From Nageia nagi (Eukaryota > Pinophyta): a stretch of DNA of 64,000 bases. The notes under the pieces are model-generated. The model was given only the letters and a program-made list of their open reading frames with translations. It had not been told where the DNA came from and did no database searches. The stretch is from assembly GCA_050084985.1 (NCBI GenBank), contig JBITNC010000001.1, positions 159,712,001-159,776,000 of the forward strand, given 5' to 3'. The position numbers and the translations under genes are program-made. Positions 1-12,921 of the stretch are shown in pieces. Positions within the stretch are counted from its first letter, which is position 1, and each line of letters begins with the position of its first letter.

Positions 1-10
1 TGAATACTTA

Positions 11-485
11 TCAGAAGTTTATAGTATTAGGTACTAAAGGCTTACATTGAACTTTGACTCCAAGAGATCCTCTTTTATAATGAGTAAGATTATAATGTGT
101 CCCTCTTCTAGTAAGTGCATTAGCTATATGGTTGTACCTTCTAGGAACATATATAAAATTGATAGCCAAGAATGACTCTAATAAATCCCACACTCTATTC
201 TTGTAGTTCTTTAGATAATGATGTTTTGCACTAATATGATTTCTAACCTACTTAATGACTAGTTCTAAATCACCATGGACAATCAGGCACCTGATACCTA
301 TACTGATTACTTTAGATAACCTTAAACAGAGAGCTTCATACTCAGTAGCATTATTTATACAAGTCCATGTGAATCAAAAGGAGAATCTTTTAGTATTTGC
401 CTTTGGAGATTTGAACACCACTCTAGCTCCATATTTATGTTTACATTGAGATACATCAAAATACATTATCCATATCTCATGTTCT
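11..485 (-). pseudogene. Additional RNase H of element A, directly after protease
   Basis: The minus-strand translation begins IWIMYFD (about 485) and includes ATEYEALC, IVHGDLEL, WDLLESFLAINFIYVPRR and YNHIANAL. These correspond to the four acidic positions of RNase HI (D-E-D-D). Here the first Asp is followed by Val rather than Gly, and the last Asp is Asn. It aligns along its length with 29370-29830 in element B. The last 60 codons are open. In both copies this domain follows the protease, so the order is a family trait and not a rearrangement of one copy. Confidence 0.75.
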
Positions 486-499
486 TTATCAAAAGTGAC

Positions 500-1434
500 T
501 GAGATTGGTTGAGTTTTCTCATATAAATAATAATTTCTCACACCAACATCTATGACCTAAAAATTTAGATTATTTACTAAAAGAACTTCAGTTGTTAGTA
601 GTGATTCCCTTAATGTGTCACTTTCAAATACTTCCACTGGTTATGGATCATTCATGTAGTTTTGTTCAATGATCCTTTTAAGATGAATAGTTTTGGTGCC
701 TTCATTCAAAATTTTTACCTATTTATCTTGGAAAGGAAGTAGAAGGTGATTGTAGTCTAAAGCTAGGTATCCTCCCAATTTAGCAATAAATTCTTTGGAA
801 AGACATATTTCAAATAAAGGTGGAAGATCAACTATCATAATATCTTGGATAACATGAATATCAAGTAAAGCATTCAAAGTTATTCAAACTCTTTTGACAC
901 TACCAACTACATCTACTGAGGAAGAATCTAATTGTATGACACCATAAATACATCTTGTAATATATAGATTTATTTCATCTGCAACAACTTTAAGGATCAT
1001 AGTTATTGTAGCTCAGATATCAATCATATAGTTGTTCACTACCTCCTAGTCTTAGAGATAAATAGAAAGGTGGGGGTCTTGTTATACCTATTAGAGTTGC
1101 AGGGACATATTTAGATATTACATAGATAGGATTCTCTTCATTTACCTTTTTTTTTTACTATTTCTTAACTTCAAAGCTTCTTGCAAAAGACCTAATTGAC
1201 ATGGTATCTTTAATGCATCAAACATGGTCATCCTAGAAGGAGTTTTCTTTAATTCTTCCATAATATTGTATGGAGCATATGGAACAAACTTACTTGGTTA
1301 TGCTTGTTGATGTGTTCTAAAATGTTGAGTAGCCTTTTCTTATGATAATCAATAATAAAAAGATATATCAATGTACTAGGTATCTCTTTCTTCAGGACTT
1401 CTTTTCTAGTTGCAGTAGGGTTTGTTTTAACCAA
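500..1434 (-). pseudogene. Gag-pol linker and aspartic protease of element A (decayed)
   Basis: Residues FIIDYHKKR near 1340 align with FIIDYHKEK in B, just before the protease. The protease segment that follows (roughly 1020 to 700) matches B's in VADEINLYI, VIQLDSSSVDVVGSVK and GGYLALDY. This is the protease style of plant Tat-type elements, where a pepsin-like fold cleaves Gag-Pol. Stops and frameshifts are frequent. The protease runs directly into the RNase H with no reverse transcriptase between them. Confidence 0.6.
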
Positions 1435-1779
1435 GACATTAGTACCCGTATTTGATGGAACAGTACCTAAATTTAATAAAACTTGATGTTGTTGGTTCTA
1501 AGGTTAAGCTAAGGAAGCCTTAGCTTTCTTAGGTTCAGGTTGTACTTGAGTGGATTTTCAATATTACAAAGTGGCTTGGGGTTACTGTAGAACTATTGAA
1601 GAAGTTGCTCTAATTTGAACATAATTTGTTTGCTCTTTAGCATATCTTGAAAGCCAAAAATTCACCATTATGAGATCAATAGTAGGATCTAATGTAGGTT
1701 CCACCATATAATTAGAATGTAAGCCAAAGTACTAATGTTGATACACCATAAATGAATCTAAAAAATGAGGTGCTAAACA

Positions 1780-2781
1780 TGGTGAACACCATTCCATAAC
1801 ACCCAAAGCAACAATATCTGTAGAACTAGTCATAATAACATTTTTAATTATTTTGGAAGGATTTATCTATTTCTTGGTTGGTTTATCTTAGGTTGGAATC
1901 TTGGTTGATACTAATTATCATATATTTTATAATTAAAACCATGATTCTACCTTTCTTATAAAGTGAGATTATTGGTTAAATTCTTGATAGTTACCTCCAA
2001 CTGCCTTATTCTTTCCTCTTCTTGAGATTTAGGTTTAGCACCAATACTTGTGGATGCAAGAGTAGGTAATGCTTGTAATTGATTTTAGAAAATAGGTTTG
2101 GGAGGAGGTGGTAAGGCTAGAACTCTAGGGTGACCTATTTATGGAGCTTATTTAAGAGAAAAATTTAGAAATAAAGGCATGATTATTTTAGGCTACATTT
2201 TACCAAAGGACATCAAGGTATGTTCTATAGTTTTTGCTATTTGGTAAACATGTGGGAATCTATCTCCTAATGTAACAATGAGAATATTGAGGTTAGGAAG
2301 GAAAGCCTTCTTATAATACACCATATCTTATGCATTTGTTGGTCAAATCCTTATTGGTATGGATTTTTATGTTCTTTCAAATCTGATATTGAAATCATTA
2401 ATGGATTCATAAAGATGTCTTTTGATACATGCTATAAGGCTAAGGAATGTGCTATCATCACCATTTGCAATAAATCTTTTAATTAAAGCCTAACATAATT
2501 CTTGCCATGAATTTATATATTAGGGGGGTAAGAGTTCTAAACCATTTGGTTGCTTTGGCCTCAAAAGAGTGTGATAGTAATCTAGTCATCATGGTTTCAT
2601 TAGTAATATCAAAGCTTGAAGCCAACAAAGATACATCTTGATAATGTTCATATGGTGTCTTTTAAAAGCCATCATATTTGGGTAAGAATTTGAAAGTTGC
2701 TTAAGGTATAGGAGGGGAATTAGTAGCAACAACCAAAGGATGACCATTATTTTAGGCAGAAAAATCTACTGGTTAAGCCAT
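1780..2781 (-). pseudogene. Gag of gypsy element A (decayed)
   Basis: The frame opens at ATG 2781 with the same first residues as B (Met-Ala-stop-Pro, the stop replacing an expected Gln). It continues with a capsid-like segment matching B's gag (DVSLLASSFDITNE...). Gag would form the particle that packages element RNA. The frame is broken by many TAA/TAG codons and no long open frame survives. A later stretch near 1780-1800 encodes the same Glu-Trp-Cys-Ser-Pro-Cys motif as B, at the distal part of gag. Confidence 0.65.
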
Positions 2782-3014
2782 ACTTGGAGAAGGGTAGGAG
2801 ATGAAGGATTTTTAAGGACTGAGTCAAATACAACTAATAGTGGGATTGCCCTTATAGGGATCAAAGGAGATACAACTTAAGAAATCTTTCACCTAGTCCT
2901 TCTATGAGGAACTGATAGCTCTTGAAATCTAGGTTGTCTAAAGAAATTTTTGGCACTACTAGTTAGTTTATGTTCTAGAGGTGCTAGGGTTCAAAACATT
3001 GACTAGTTGACAAT

Positions 3015-3025
3015 AGAGTCACCAA
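3015..3025 (-). other. Primer-binding-like site of element A
   Basis: On the minus strand this reads TTGGTGACTCT, matching B at 26795-26805 exactly. It resembles the TGGCGACTC-type site that Tat/Ogre elements use with an arginine tRNA. It lies about 180 bases inside the inferred LTR end, which is unusual. Confidence 0.45.
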
Positions 3026-3111
3026 TAAGGTTAAAACAACCTTATAAACTTGAAATATTTAATTGATAGCCCACTAGATGAGGCTATCAAGCCTAACTAC
3101 ACCTACTAAAT

Positions 3112-3200
3112 ATGGAATTTAGCTTGTTCATCCCATTGGGCATGCCAAAAATAGAACTTAGCTTATTTGTCCCATCGGGCATGCCAAAAATAGAACTTGC
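3112..3200 (-). repeat. Two-copy tandem duplication between LTR and primer site of A
   Basis: Two adjacent copies of about 45 bases share atgccaaaaatagaactta and a following 'gctt.ttc/gtcccat.gggc' block. They lie between the LTR end and the primer-binding-like site. Element B has a single related copy at the same place (around 26660-26700). Confidence 0.7.
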
Positions 3201-3204
3201 TACT

Positions 3205-4767
3205 ATTCATTGGTATAGCATAACCTTAAAGGGTTTGGTATGGTCATGTTCTCCACTACCTACAATGGTATGTTCCTTGAAAGAGCAAAAGGTGGTGGGG
3301 ATGCGCTCGTATTGGTTTTCTACTCAATCTTTAGTTTATAAGCCAGTTCCTATCTATATTTAAGGTTAAAAGTAACTAAAAAGAAATGAAATGAGAAAGA
3401 GTTATATAAAAGAGACAAGTAAATAAAATGGGATTTAAAATAAGAAATATACAACCCAGGCATTGCAGCACAGGTAGCAATCCATGGCCAAGATTAAGAA
3501 TAATAAGCTATCTCATGCTTGGGGTCTTGTAATCACAATACACAACCATAATTTGAAGAAACCATTTCACATATAACATTCACAAAAGTAATAAACAACC
3601 ACTTTGTTGCAAGAGGGAAAAGTATTATCTATTTATATTATCATATGTTGAAATATCTTACAAATTTGGGCAAATTAGCTAGAATGTCCAACCCTTTTGA
3701 TCTCTAAATGTTAGCTATTTATAATAAATACCATAACTATGCTAGATTATATGATGAATAAGTACTAATCAACATGACCATTTGGAAATTTGCAATTTTT
3801 GAATAGAGCTGCAATCCTTTTGACATGTCATTGAATACTCCTTCTTTAGCCTTGTAGTTGATTGAAGATGGCATTATAGCTATCTAAATAATTATTTATC
3901 TGTATATTGATGGGTATGATTTGGTATTATGCTCTATCAATTTATATCTACTTCTTTGCTACCTTTATGATCTCTACTATAGATGTCAGTAATTAGGGTA
4001 ATGATGGTTGGTAAATATTATGTAAACTTAGTTCAAGAAGAAACTACCATTGTTATGTGGAAATGAGTTGGTGTCGACACATTAATAGGACCTAGGGGTC
4101 AAACACTTAAGATAAAATGGACTTGGGTATTCCTTCTTATGCATTACTCTTACCTTTGCTTGGTGGGTTCTATTTTATTTGTCTGAGCTTTGTTGATAAT
4201 CTAGCTCTTCTAGGACCTATTAATTTTAGTCAAAAACTATGACATCATCATTTAGAATTGATGAGCTTTATTTGATGTCTTTATAAATCTTCATTCACCA
4301 TTACTTATTCCAAGACCTACTAATTTCAATCAAAAACTATGATGTCATCACTCAGAATCGATGAACTCTGTTAGATGTCTTGGATATAAATTTATACAAC
4401 TTTTGAAAACTTGTATTAACAATTCTTGAACACTCTAAGGGAATGAATATAACTTTTGAACACTTGTATTTATAATTCCCAGGCACTCTAAGAGAAAGAA
4501 AATAACTCTTAGACACTCTTATTTATAATTTCTAGACACTCTAAGAGAAAGAAAACAACTTTCACACTCTTATTTACAATTTTGGGTACTCTAAGAGAAA
4601 GAAAATAACTCTCAAACACTCTTATTTACAATTCTTGGGTACTCTTAAGAGAAAGAAAATAACTCCTAGACACTCTTAAGAAAGAAATGAGAATAGAAGG
4701 AATTGATAAGAATAAAAGAATAATTTTGTATTACTTTGATTCATAGTGTAATTATGAAAGAATACAA
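3205..4767 (-). repeat. 5' LTR of gypsy element A
   Basis: Read on the minus strand it begins ATTGTATTC or TTGTATTC and matches both LTRs of element B over its first 60 bases and at its end (ctataccaatgaat). It is about 1.56 kb. The minus-strand start (near 4390-4700) holds an array of about six degenerate units related to the 26-base array in B, here grown into a compound unit of about 50 bases. The exact ends are uncertain by a few bases, because the usual TG...CA ends are not evident and the family may use ATTG...CAAT. Confidence 0.7.
4390..4700 (-). repeat. Degenerate tandem repeat in LTR of element A
   Basis: Repeats of a compound unit of about 50 bases contain ctctaagagaaagaaaataa and cactcttatttacaat on the plus strand. 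Each half resembles the 26-base unit of element B's LTRs (agtgt..gagagtt..gtaaatacaa), so the array looks like a diverged descendant of the same LTR array. Confidence 0.65.
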
Positions 4768-4770
4768 TGA

Positions 4771-6089
4771 CTTGAATACTCTTTAACCAACATGGCAAGA
4801 CCCTTTAACCAATGTGGTAAGACCTTTCTTTATGCACCAAGATTGAGAGTTAAATCAAATGAGCACCCTTTTTTAGCAACTTGGATCATGAAGAGAATAT
4901 TCATCTTAAGCTTAGGAACATAGAGCACATTATGAAGAACCTTCCCATGAATCAACACACTTCCAATGCCTTGGATTTCAAGGAAAGAGTTATCATTGAT
5001 CACAATTGCATCTTTTCTATACTTGTGAAAGTTCTCAAACTTATCCTTTTCAAAGCATAAGTGATTAGTGCAACCAGAGTCAACAATCCAATCAAATAAA
5101 AAAGTGCAAGACATGGAGTAGAGCATCGTAGTAAAATTAGCTTGAATATTCTTCTTTCCTTTGAAGTTTTTTATATTTACATTACCTTTATTCTTTTCCT
5201 CTTTTTTCTTTTTGTAGCAATCAACTTCTTTATGACCTTGGATGCCACAATAGTTACAATTTCCATCAAACTTTACCTTAGGATTTGGATTATTTATTTT
5301 GCCTTTTCCATCTCTTTTCTTGAAGTGGTTGTTATTGTTGTTATTCCTGCTACTATTGATGTTGTTCCTATTGTTACCATTACAACTTTTCTCAAACTTT
5401 TTAGAGGAAGAAGGATAATATTTCTTTTGATGGTTAAACTTCTTATTGAAAGGAGTTTTGGTTGCTTCAAGATCAACATTATTATCCTTAGGATAAGAAA
5501 TCAACACCTTTTTGTTAAGGGTTTCCTCATATTTCAAAAGGAGCCTAGAAAGGTTTTCAAGGGAGAAGACTTCTTTTTCATCATCAAGCCTTGTTTCCAT
5601 AATTATCATAAAATTTCCAAACTTTGAAGAAAGGTTTTAAAGAATAATGAAGAACATGAACTCATCATTGATCCAATTACACTCACAAGCAACAAGTTGG
5701 GTCCTTAGGTCAATGATTTTGTTCAAGTAGATAACAATATTTTCATCTTCCCCTTGATGATATTGAAGCAACTTTTGGAGAATGGTAAACCTTCTTAAAA
5801 ACTTTGAACCAAGGTAGATTTGCTTAAGCTTATCCCAAGCTTCCTTTGTTGAGGTTGCAGAGGAAATCATTAGGAGCACATCATCTAAAACTACACAGAA
5901 GATCATGGAGGTTGCCAACTCATTCTTTATGTTGTAAGCCTCTTATGCCTTCTCATTTATAGGAGGTATAAGGTTCTCATTCACTATTTGCCAAAGCTTC
6001 CTTACCTACAATTTAGCTCTCATCTGAGGTTCCCAAATACCAAAGTTAAAATCATTAAGAGTGTGTTTGGGTAAAAAAGAGTCTTCCAT
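4771..6089 (-). pseudogene. Gag and protease start of copia C (broken by stops, cut by A)
   Basis: The frame starts at ATG 6089 (MEDSFLPKH), parallel to the gag starts of B' and D. It carries a UBN2-type gag (LLMISSATSTKEAWDKLK, FTILQKLLQY) with stops near 6010, 5940 and 5635. An intact zinc knuckle CNYCGIQGHKEVDC lies near 5260-5218, and a copia protease DWIVDSGCTNH with the catalytic Asp-Ser-Gly near 5095-5060. An Asn-rich run of about 20 residues lies upstream of the knuckle. The frame is open for 259 codons from 5609 to 4833 and then meets gypsy A near 4767, shortly before the integrase would begin. Confidence 0.85.
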
Positions 6090-6092
6090 TTG

Positions 6093-8677
6093 CTAGACAA
6101 GAATGTGAAAAAAAAGAATGTGGTTTAATAAATAATATTATATGTTAAGTTTTAACAACGGTACATTTAATTAACTAAAACATGCTTGATTTGATTTACT
6201 AATGCAAATGTTTTACAACTCAAATAATAATCCATGTACCCAAATACATTTCTCATCTCAAGAATCATACATGTAGAGTGACATTATTGAGGCTTGTCTT
6301 CTTATCTAAAATTAGACCTTCATTTGGATGCCCATACAAGAGGAGTCCAAGTACTATCAATCTTCAATCAGTTCACCTTGGTCAATATTATACTTTTTCA
6401 TAAGGAGAAGTACCTACTATTTTCCAAGGTTATGATGTTTATTGGATCAGCCAAATGATTAATCTTGATTAGATTTCAAGTTGTCCTCCTAGGTTATTAG
6501 GATAATCCTTGAATGAACTTGTGGACATATGGTATCACTACACACATGCCTATCCACCTATTGGAGTTATGTATAGACCAACAAAGGACTTAGAGACAAT
6601 TGAAAAGTATGAACTTTTCATCATTTGGATCATCGAACTTAAAGGCTCTAGTCCATCTATCCTCACCTTATGGCTTTGCAAACAAGTCATGTTATGAAAT
6701 GTATATGTGAATGTGTTCATTTTAAGGGGTTGCTCATTTTAATATTTGCATTTTTATTTCCAAAAGAAAATAAATCAAAATGTGAAACATGAAGTAAAAG
6801 AGCATAAGTAAACATCATTCATTTGCAATTTTTTTGAAACCTAAGAGTCCAATGGGTTTTGTTTACTAACCCCTAAAGGATATCTTTACATAGGTACATA
6901 ATTTGCACAAATTAGATTTGCATAATAAAGGATAAACATGTCTCATTTGCATAATTTGCACAGGTATATTAGCTTTGCATAAGAAAATACTTAGCATGTA
7001 TTTAAAAAATAATAAGGAGCATGCATCATCCTATTATTTTGCATAAATGAATATAGAAAAATAGATATAAATTAAATACAATATCTAAAAAATTAAGTAA
7101 AAGGTTTATACAAATTCCCCTTTCTTTTACTTAACAAATTTATCCCCTAAATATAGCATACTAGTTTTACCATAGAAATTTAACTAAGGAAAAAAAATTG
7201 CATGCTAAAAAATATCTTCCAAGTATGCATCCATTCTAATATTTTTAAGTAAAAAAATTCTCCCTTTAATTACTAATTTAAGAAAGCACTCCCCCCTTAA
7301 AAATATTTTTTTAAGGCAAAAAGAAATACTCCTAAACAATTTCTAAAAAAATTTGCCATGAAAAAATTCCAAGAAATTTCCTTCCTCAAGGCTAATTTTA
7401 GTTGTATATATAAAAATATTAAATAAGTAGTCATCATGAGCTACCTATGCAAAAATTAAATGAAAAAAGGAGATCTACACTCCATGTAAGTGCATTTAAT
7501 TCCATTTTAATCTTTTACTCCATGTTAAGGGAGTCCTTTTTTAATGGAATAGAGACAAAACAAACTTCATGCCACTTTTGGGCAAGTGAGTAGAATGATG
7601 AGTTTAAAAAGTGTCAGCCACACAAATCAAAGGAATTAAGAAGCCAAGGAGTATTTTTGTAAATAAAGAGGGACTTCATTTAAATGTCCTTCATAACCAA
7701 CTACTATTATTAAATGAAGGAGAGAAGAGGCATGAATGGATAGAAGGAGAGGACAAAGCAACCAAGGTCTCCAAAGAGTAGCCCATAAAGATAAGAGAAT
7801 GAGAGACCTAGTTGAGTTTCAAAGGGTGAGGTCCAAGAAGAAGCTATAACAAGACATTTATAAGAGGTGTAAAATCACTTTGCATGCACCACCAAGTTGG
7901 TAGAGGTCACAAAGGAGAGAAGCAGATGATAGAGAGAGAAAAGAAGAGATTTCTCTACTTTAATGGTGAGCTTAGTCTAGTAAAACATGTATTCAGCCTC
8001 CTGTGAACTCAATAAATGAATGGATTTTACTTAGCAAGCTACATAATGGAAGGAAGGGTGTAAGGTTTTCAACTATCCAAGCAAATGGAGAGAGTCATGC
8101 TAGGAGAAAGGAGGCCATTTAGGTCTTAGTCTATGTGGAGGGGGATGATGGTGGTGAGGTGTGTTGGATCTTCTCTCTCTTGTTGAGGAAGGATCCTAGG
8201 CTTAATTATAGATTTTGCAATAGAAATACTCCTGCCCAAGTTATTTTGTAGCAGAGAAGTCCACCTAGAGACATCTCCAAAAACAAACTTGTAGAATCTT
8301 TTTTTTTAAATTTTTTTTAAAAAAGTTATTCCCTAAAAAAAACTTTATATATGATTTTTGAGCAACAACTTTCCCCTTATCTTAATAAATATATTAAAAA
8401 AAATGTTGCTTATTAAGACTGCAAAAGAAATTACCTTTTTAATCAATGTTTATGTGGAAAAAAAAATGCAACCTTATTCTATAATAACAACATATTATTG
8501 TGTTTTAAGTAATTTTATTAAAAATTAGCTCAAAAAAATTGTACAATAATAATATTGTTATTTTAAGCAAATTTTTCACAAAAAAAATTTTCAATTAACA
8601 TATAAATAATGTTAGTATATTACAGTAACCAATAAATAACCAAGAAGGAAGGAATTTATACCTTCTCTTAGATTTAC
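6093..8677 (-). other. Leader of copia C, predicted large intron
   Basis: The leader starts on the minus strand at GAG|GTAAATCTAAG (8677) and ends at a T-rich run followed by CTAG (6093), three bases before the gag ATG. The same donor context occurs in D and the same acceptor context in B' and D. The stretch is very AT-rich with homopolymer runs and no coding sense. Its middle (about 7480-8270) holds a less AT-biased segment absent from B' and D. Splicing is inferred from conserved junctions only. Confidence 0.5.
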
Positions 8678-8769
8678 CTCAACAATGAATTGTAGGAAGA
8701 GGAATGAAGGAGACCAAAATGTTGAAGAAGAGTCAACAAACCAAGGATGTGAAGAGGAGCCTCCAAGGT

Positions 8770-8781
8770 GCTCTAATACCA
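8770..8781 (-). other. Primer-binding site of copia C (tRNA-Met type)
   Basis: Minus-strand TGGTATTAGAGC lies two bases after the LTR. It differs by one C-to-T change from TGGTATCAGAGC, the initiator-methionine tRNA complement used by most plant copia elements. Confidence 0.85.
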
Positions 8782-8783
8782 AA

Positions 8784-9281
8784 TGAAGGAGTTGTAATAT
8801 AAACTAAACAAGCCTAAACTTCTAAGATCACATGAAAGTTCATAATTCACATCTAACAAACTCACAAAGCAATCTCACAAAGATAACACAAGATGTAAGT
8901 GGTTCCTCCAACTAGGAGTACATCCACTAACTAGATCTCTCTTAATCTCAAATATGAACTCTTACAATATTTTTAACATCAACTCCTAAACACTATCCTC
9001 TAGCATAACTTTACTCCACCAATTGGTGTGTCATAACAAAGAGGGAGCCTTCTATTTATAGGCCAAAATCCCTCTTTGGATCACCCTTTTACCCAATATA
9101 CAAAGGCATGACATGCACTCCCTTTTACCCAAAGGGCATGCTCATTACATGGAATGTAGGACAAGTTACATAATCATATTCACTTAAATACTTAAGGTAT
9201 ATAATGATACCATTAAGTATTAGTGAATTTACAAAGAGGATTAATACAAACCTTTACAATAATACATTATACATTCCAACA
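8784..9281 (-). repeat. 5' LTR of copia C
   Basis: On the minus strand it starts TGTTGGAATG and ends CTCCTTCA, 498 bases, immediately followed by the primer site. It is similar over most of its length to the LTR of B' (24348-24836), and shares the promoter block and the 'gtggatgtactcc...ggaggaaccac' block with D. Confidence 0.85.
9053..9060 (-). promoter_or_regulatory. TATA box in LTR of copia C
   Basis: The minus strand reads cctaTAAATAgaagg, giving TATAAATA about 220 bases from the LTR start. The same box stands at the equivalent place in the LTRs of B' (24620-24627) and D (54047-54054), which supports it as the element promoter. Confidence 0.65.
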
Positions 9282-9301
9282 AAAATGATGTAGATATAGA
9301 C

Positions 9302-12300
9302 ATGAATGATAATCCTCATGTACATGATGATGGAAGAGGAGGTGATTTTGAAAATGATAGCATGTATGCTACTGCAAAAATACCTTTATACAATGAATCA
9401 CATATTTTCAAGTTGGAAGCACTCCTACTTATCATAAATATAAAGGCCAAAAATGGATGTTCAAATACAAGTGTCAATGATCTTCTAAAGTATGCATTTA
9501 GTTTTACATTTTTTTCTATTTTTATAAATTTATTGTATATTTTTTAATCTTTGTTTATTATATACATAATAATTTTATGAGTTTGTTTATATTATAGGTT
9601 ACTAAATGAAAACTACTTCCAAGTGACAATGTCATCCCTTCTTCATGTAGAAAAAATGAATTTTTTTGAAAGATGTAGGGGTATCATGTAATTCATACCA
9701 TGCTTGTATTAATGATTGCATATTATATAAAGGATGATATGAAAAATTGAGTGTATGTCCAAAGTGTGGCAAAATAGATACTATCTAGGAACTACAGGGA
9801 AAAATATTCCTTTAAATGTTGTTCACCATCTTCCAATTATTAATAGATTTATTAGAATGTATAAGTGTGATTCACTTGCATAGTATATAAATTTTCATGT
9901 GAAAAATAGAAGTGAAGATGGTGTATTATGCATTCCTAAAGATTCTAAAGCAATGAAACATATAGAAAATATATGGCTCGATAAATTTTGGGATGAACCT
10001 AAAAGTCTCAGGTTAGGTTTAGCAATTGATGATGTCAATCTACATTCCATACAATCATCTATTTATTCAGTGTGGCCTATTTTTATAATCAACTATAACA
10101 TACCTTCATGGATATCCTTGAAAAAGGAATATTTAATGTTCACTCTTTTAGTTCCTAGACCACATCAAGTGAAAAATATGGATATATACCTTGAACCATT
10201 AATTGATGAACTAATGCAATTATGGAATGGAATTCAGAATGTGATTGACATAAGTAGGCCCGTACAACAAAGATCATTCACATTATATGGCATACTATGT
10301 TGGACTATACATGATTATCTAGGTCTTAGTGTTTGTTTAGGTATGTATATATAATTTTTATTACATTTACATTTATATTAAAATAATAAATAATAAATAT
10401 TTAATTTCATAAAATTAGATATAGTTGTATTCTCTAATAAAAATATATTGCAGGCTTGCATACAAAAGGTTATCATGCTTTTCCATAGTATGCAAAAAAT
10501 CTCATAGCAAGATATTCAAAACACTTATAGAATATGGAATACCTTGGCCACAAAAATATTTACCATTGGGTCATGGGTTTTGAAATATGAAATCATAGTC
10601 TAATGGTCAAACTAATCACATCAAAACTCCCAAATATGCATCTCCTTTGGATTGGTTGAAAAAGTACCATGAAAGTAAAGAAAAATATTGGATAAAAGCC
10701 TTTGAAGAAGGTATTTTTGAAGACCTAGAGGACATTATTGTTCAAAAAGATGATTTATGTCAAGGTAAAATTTAATAAAATACTATATCAATATATTTAT
10801 TTATTTCAAAACATTCTTTGTAACATGTCAATTCAATTATTTTATTAATTAAATGATTACATGTACATATGTTTTTAGGTATGAATAGATTGTCCATATT
10901 TCATACTCTAGAATACTAGAAGGATTTATTAGTGACACATCTATTGGATCATATGTATATTGTAAAGAATGTTGCACCTTCTTTATATTGGTATACAAAA
11001 AGTAAAGAATCAAATACTATTCAATTGAGATATGACCTAAAGGCCACCGAAACAAAATGTACGCTTTGGGTAACTAAAACTTCAAATGGAATAACAAATG
11101 TACCTACTACCTCATGGATTATGACTAAAGATGAAGAGAACATTTTACATAATCTTGTTAAAACCATTAAAATACCAACGAGATATGCATCATCTCTAAG
11201 AAAAGCATTCATAGTTGATGGAAAAATGACAGGATTGAAGTCTCATGATTATCACAACTTATAGAAGGTATTCTTGTATTATATGCATATGAAAATCCTT
11301 ATATATATTTTATTCATCTATATTTTGGTTAATATAAACTTTTTTAGAGATTATTTTTCCACTTGAAATTCATGGATGTACGAATTTACCTATTGATTTA
11401 AGATATGCAACTAGTTGACTATCATTATTTTTAAGGTATTTCATGTTATTTAAGGTATTTTAAATATATTTTTACATCTGATGATATTAATTATATTTTC
11501 ATAAATATATAGTTGACTTCAAAGGAAATACACATCAATGAAATCCCTAGATGGTGAAGAGAAATTATGAAAATTATTTGTAAATTTGAAAAAGAAATGC
11601 ATGCTACTTTTATGGACATACAACTTCATCTATTGATACTCCTAGTAGATAATATTGAAATAACAGGTGCTACATGTAATAGAAGCATGCTTTTTATGGA
11701 AATATTTATGAAAGTACTAAAAGGATTTGTTAGATAAAAGTTAAGACAAGAAGGATCTATGTGTGAAGGATATATTGTGCAAAAATATTTTTTTATGTAA
11801 GTGAGTTTCTATCTCAAATTCATGATTCAGCTCTAATGATATGGTTACAAGAAGACAAAGATATAGATAAATTCAAAGGGGAGGTTTTAGAAACAAATGA
11901 GAGATCATACGCTCTTAATAAAGGTACTAACTACATTTTATACGATAGTAATTTATATAAGTAATATGTACAAGCAATTTTGATTTAATCTAATCGATAG
12001 TTACTAACAAGTTCATTATTTTATGTTGTAAAAAAATTACAGATTGTGACATGTATGAATCTATAAACTAATTGGTCATGATGAATATGGAATATTGTAA
12101 AGAATGGATTGAAATGTATGAAAGTAGAAGAAGTGCAATTCCAGCACAACATATTTTATTTTGTAGTGAAAATCCAAGGAGTACACCTATACCTCCACAT
12201 ATAAGAGATGAAAATTGGTTTAAAGAGTATCCAAGGTCATGGATAAAACAAGCAATTGAAGAGAAATTAGTTGAAGATTCAAAAGAAAAAACCTATGAAA

Positions 12301-12921
12301 ATGATTTAAATATAGTTTATGGATGTAATTATGTGGTAATAATTCACTAATTCTTATGGACCTAAGTTTATTTTTTTTCATAATATAGTTGTTGTTAATA
12401 TAGATATAATACTTCCACCAATATAACATTCACATAAAAATGTGTGTAGGCATGTCTTTTCCTACAATGTGGGCACATATTCAACACTTCATAATTGAGA
12501 AGAAAGATAGTAATAGAATGACCTTTGACTGTGGAGTGATGGTTAATTTTGATCAAGCAAGTCATGCAAGTACAAAAGATACAAACTTGATAGAAGAAAA
12601 AATACAATATGTTGGAAAAATTCAAGAAATCCTACAATTGAATTTTAGATCATTCAAATGTGTAGTATTTAAATGTAAATGGTTCTAAGGATTTATAAAT
12701 AGAAGAATAATATTGCATGATATACCTAGTGGTTATTATGCAATTGAGTCCACACGATATTTACCTCAAGAAAAAGAGCCATATGTTTTACCACAACATT
12801 GTAGTGAAATATGTTTTTGTCCAAATGTACTAGATGAAAAGATGTAGTTTATAAGTGATTGTGATATAAGAGGGAAACATGATGTACATCTTCTTGATGA
12901 AAATGATAATAATGATGATTA
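9302..12921 (+). pseudogene. TNP2-type CACTA transposase, multi-exon, decayed
   Basis: Segments in order: a start with MYATAKIPLYNES and LLIINIKAKNGCSNTSVNDLL (9302-9490); the catalytic TNP2 domain (9899-10354) with VHHLPIINRFIRMY, LRLGLAIDDVN and WTIHDYLGLSVCLG; GLHTKGYHA and WIKAFEEGIFED (10450-10765); HLLDHMYIVKNV to GLKSHDYHNL (10932-11264); and a C-terminal part (12072-12921) with SRRSAIPAQHILFC, IPPHIRDENWFKEYPR and VQYVGKIQEI-like text of the DUF4216 region. Introns with GT...AG borders fit near 9489-9598, 10340-10453 and 10764-10878. TNP2 transposases cut and paste elements with CACTA ends. Internal stops are mostly TAA/TAG, and one copy of the 'CPKCGK' zinc cluster is retained near 9760. 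It cannot make an active enzyme. Confidence 0.85.

Larger units (their letters stand above)
1..4767 (-). mobile_element. Ty3/gypsy element A, Tat-like, truncated by window edge
   Basis: This is a decayed LTR retrotransposon read right to left. Its order is LTR (4767 to 3205), primer-binding-like site (3025-3015), gag (from 2781), protease, then an RNase H running off the left edge. Gag, protease and RNase H are collinear with, and clearly similar to, element B at 26946-29830, so both belong to one family. The reverse transcriptase, integrase and second LTR would lie outside the window. The LTR start abuts copia C in the middle of its coding region, so A inserted into C. The Tat-like assignment rests on the protease style, the separate RNase H and the size of sibling B; it is an inference from family knowledge. 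Confidence 0.8.
4768..9281 (-). mobile_element. Ty1/copia element C (5' half), host of element A
   Basis: Read on the minus strand it has a 5' LTR (9281-8784), a methionine-tRNA primer site (8781-8770), a leader of about 2.7 kb, and gag plus the start of pol (6089 to about 4771), where gypsy A interrupts it. Gag is a close relative of those in B' and D. The rest of pol and the 3' LTR would lie beyond A, outside the window. C itself begins right against the transposase gene of CACTA element E; 9282-9286 (AAAAT) is the candidate target duplication, whose mate is outside the window. Confidence 0.85.

Noticed and set aside
5142-5627. 161-codon plus-strand open frame
   Set aside because: It is the antisense shadow of the copia C gag and zinc-knuckle region on the minus strand.
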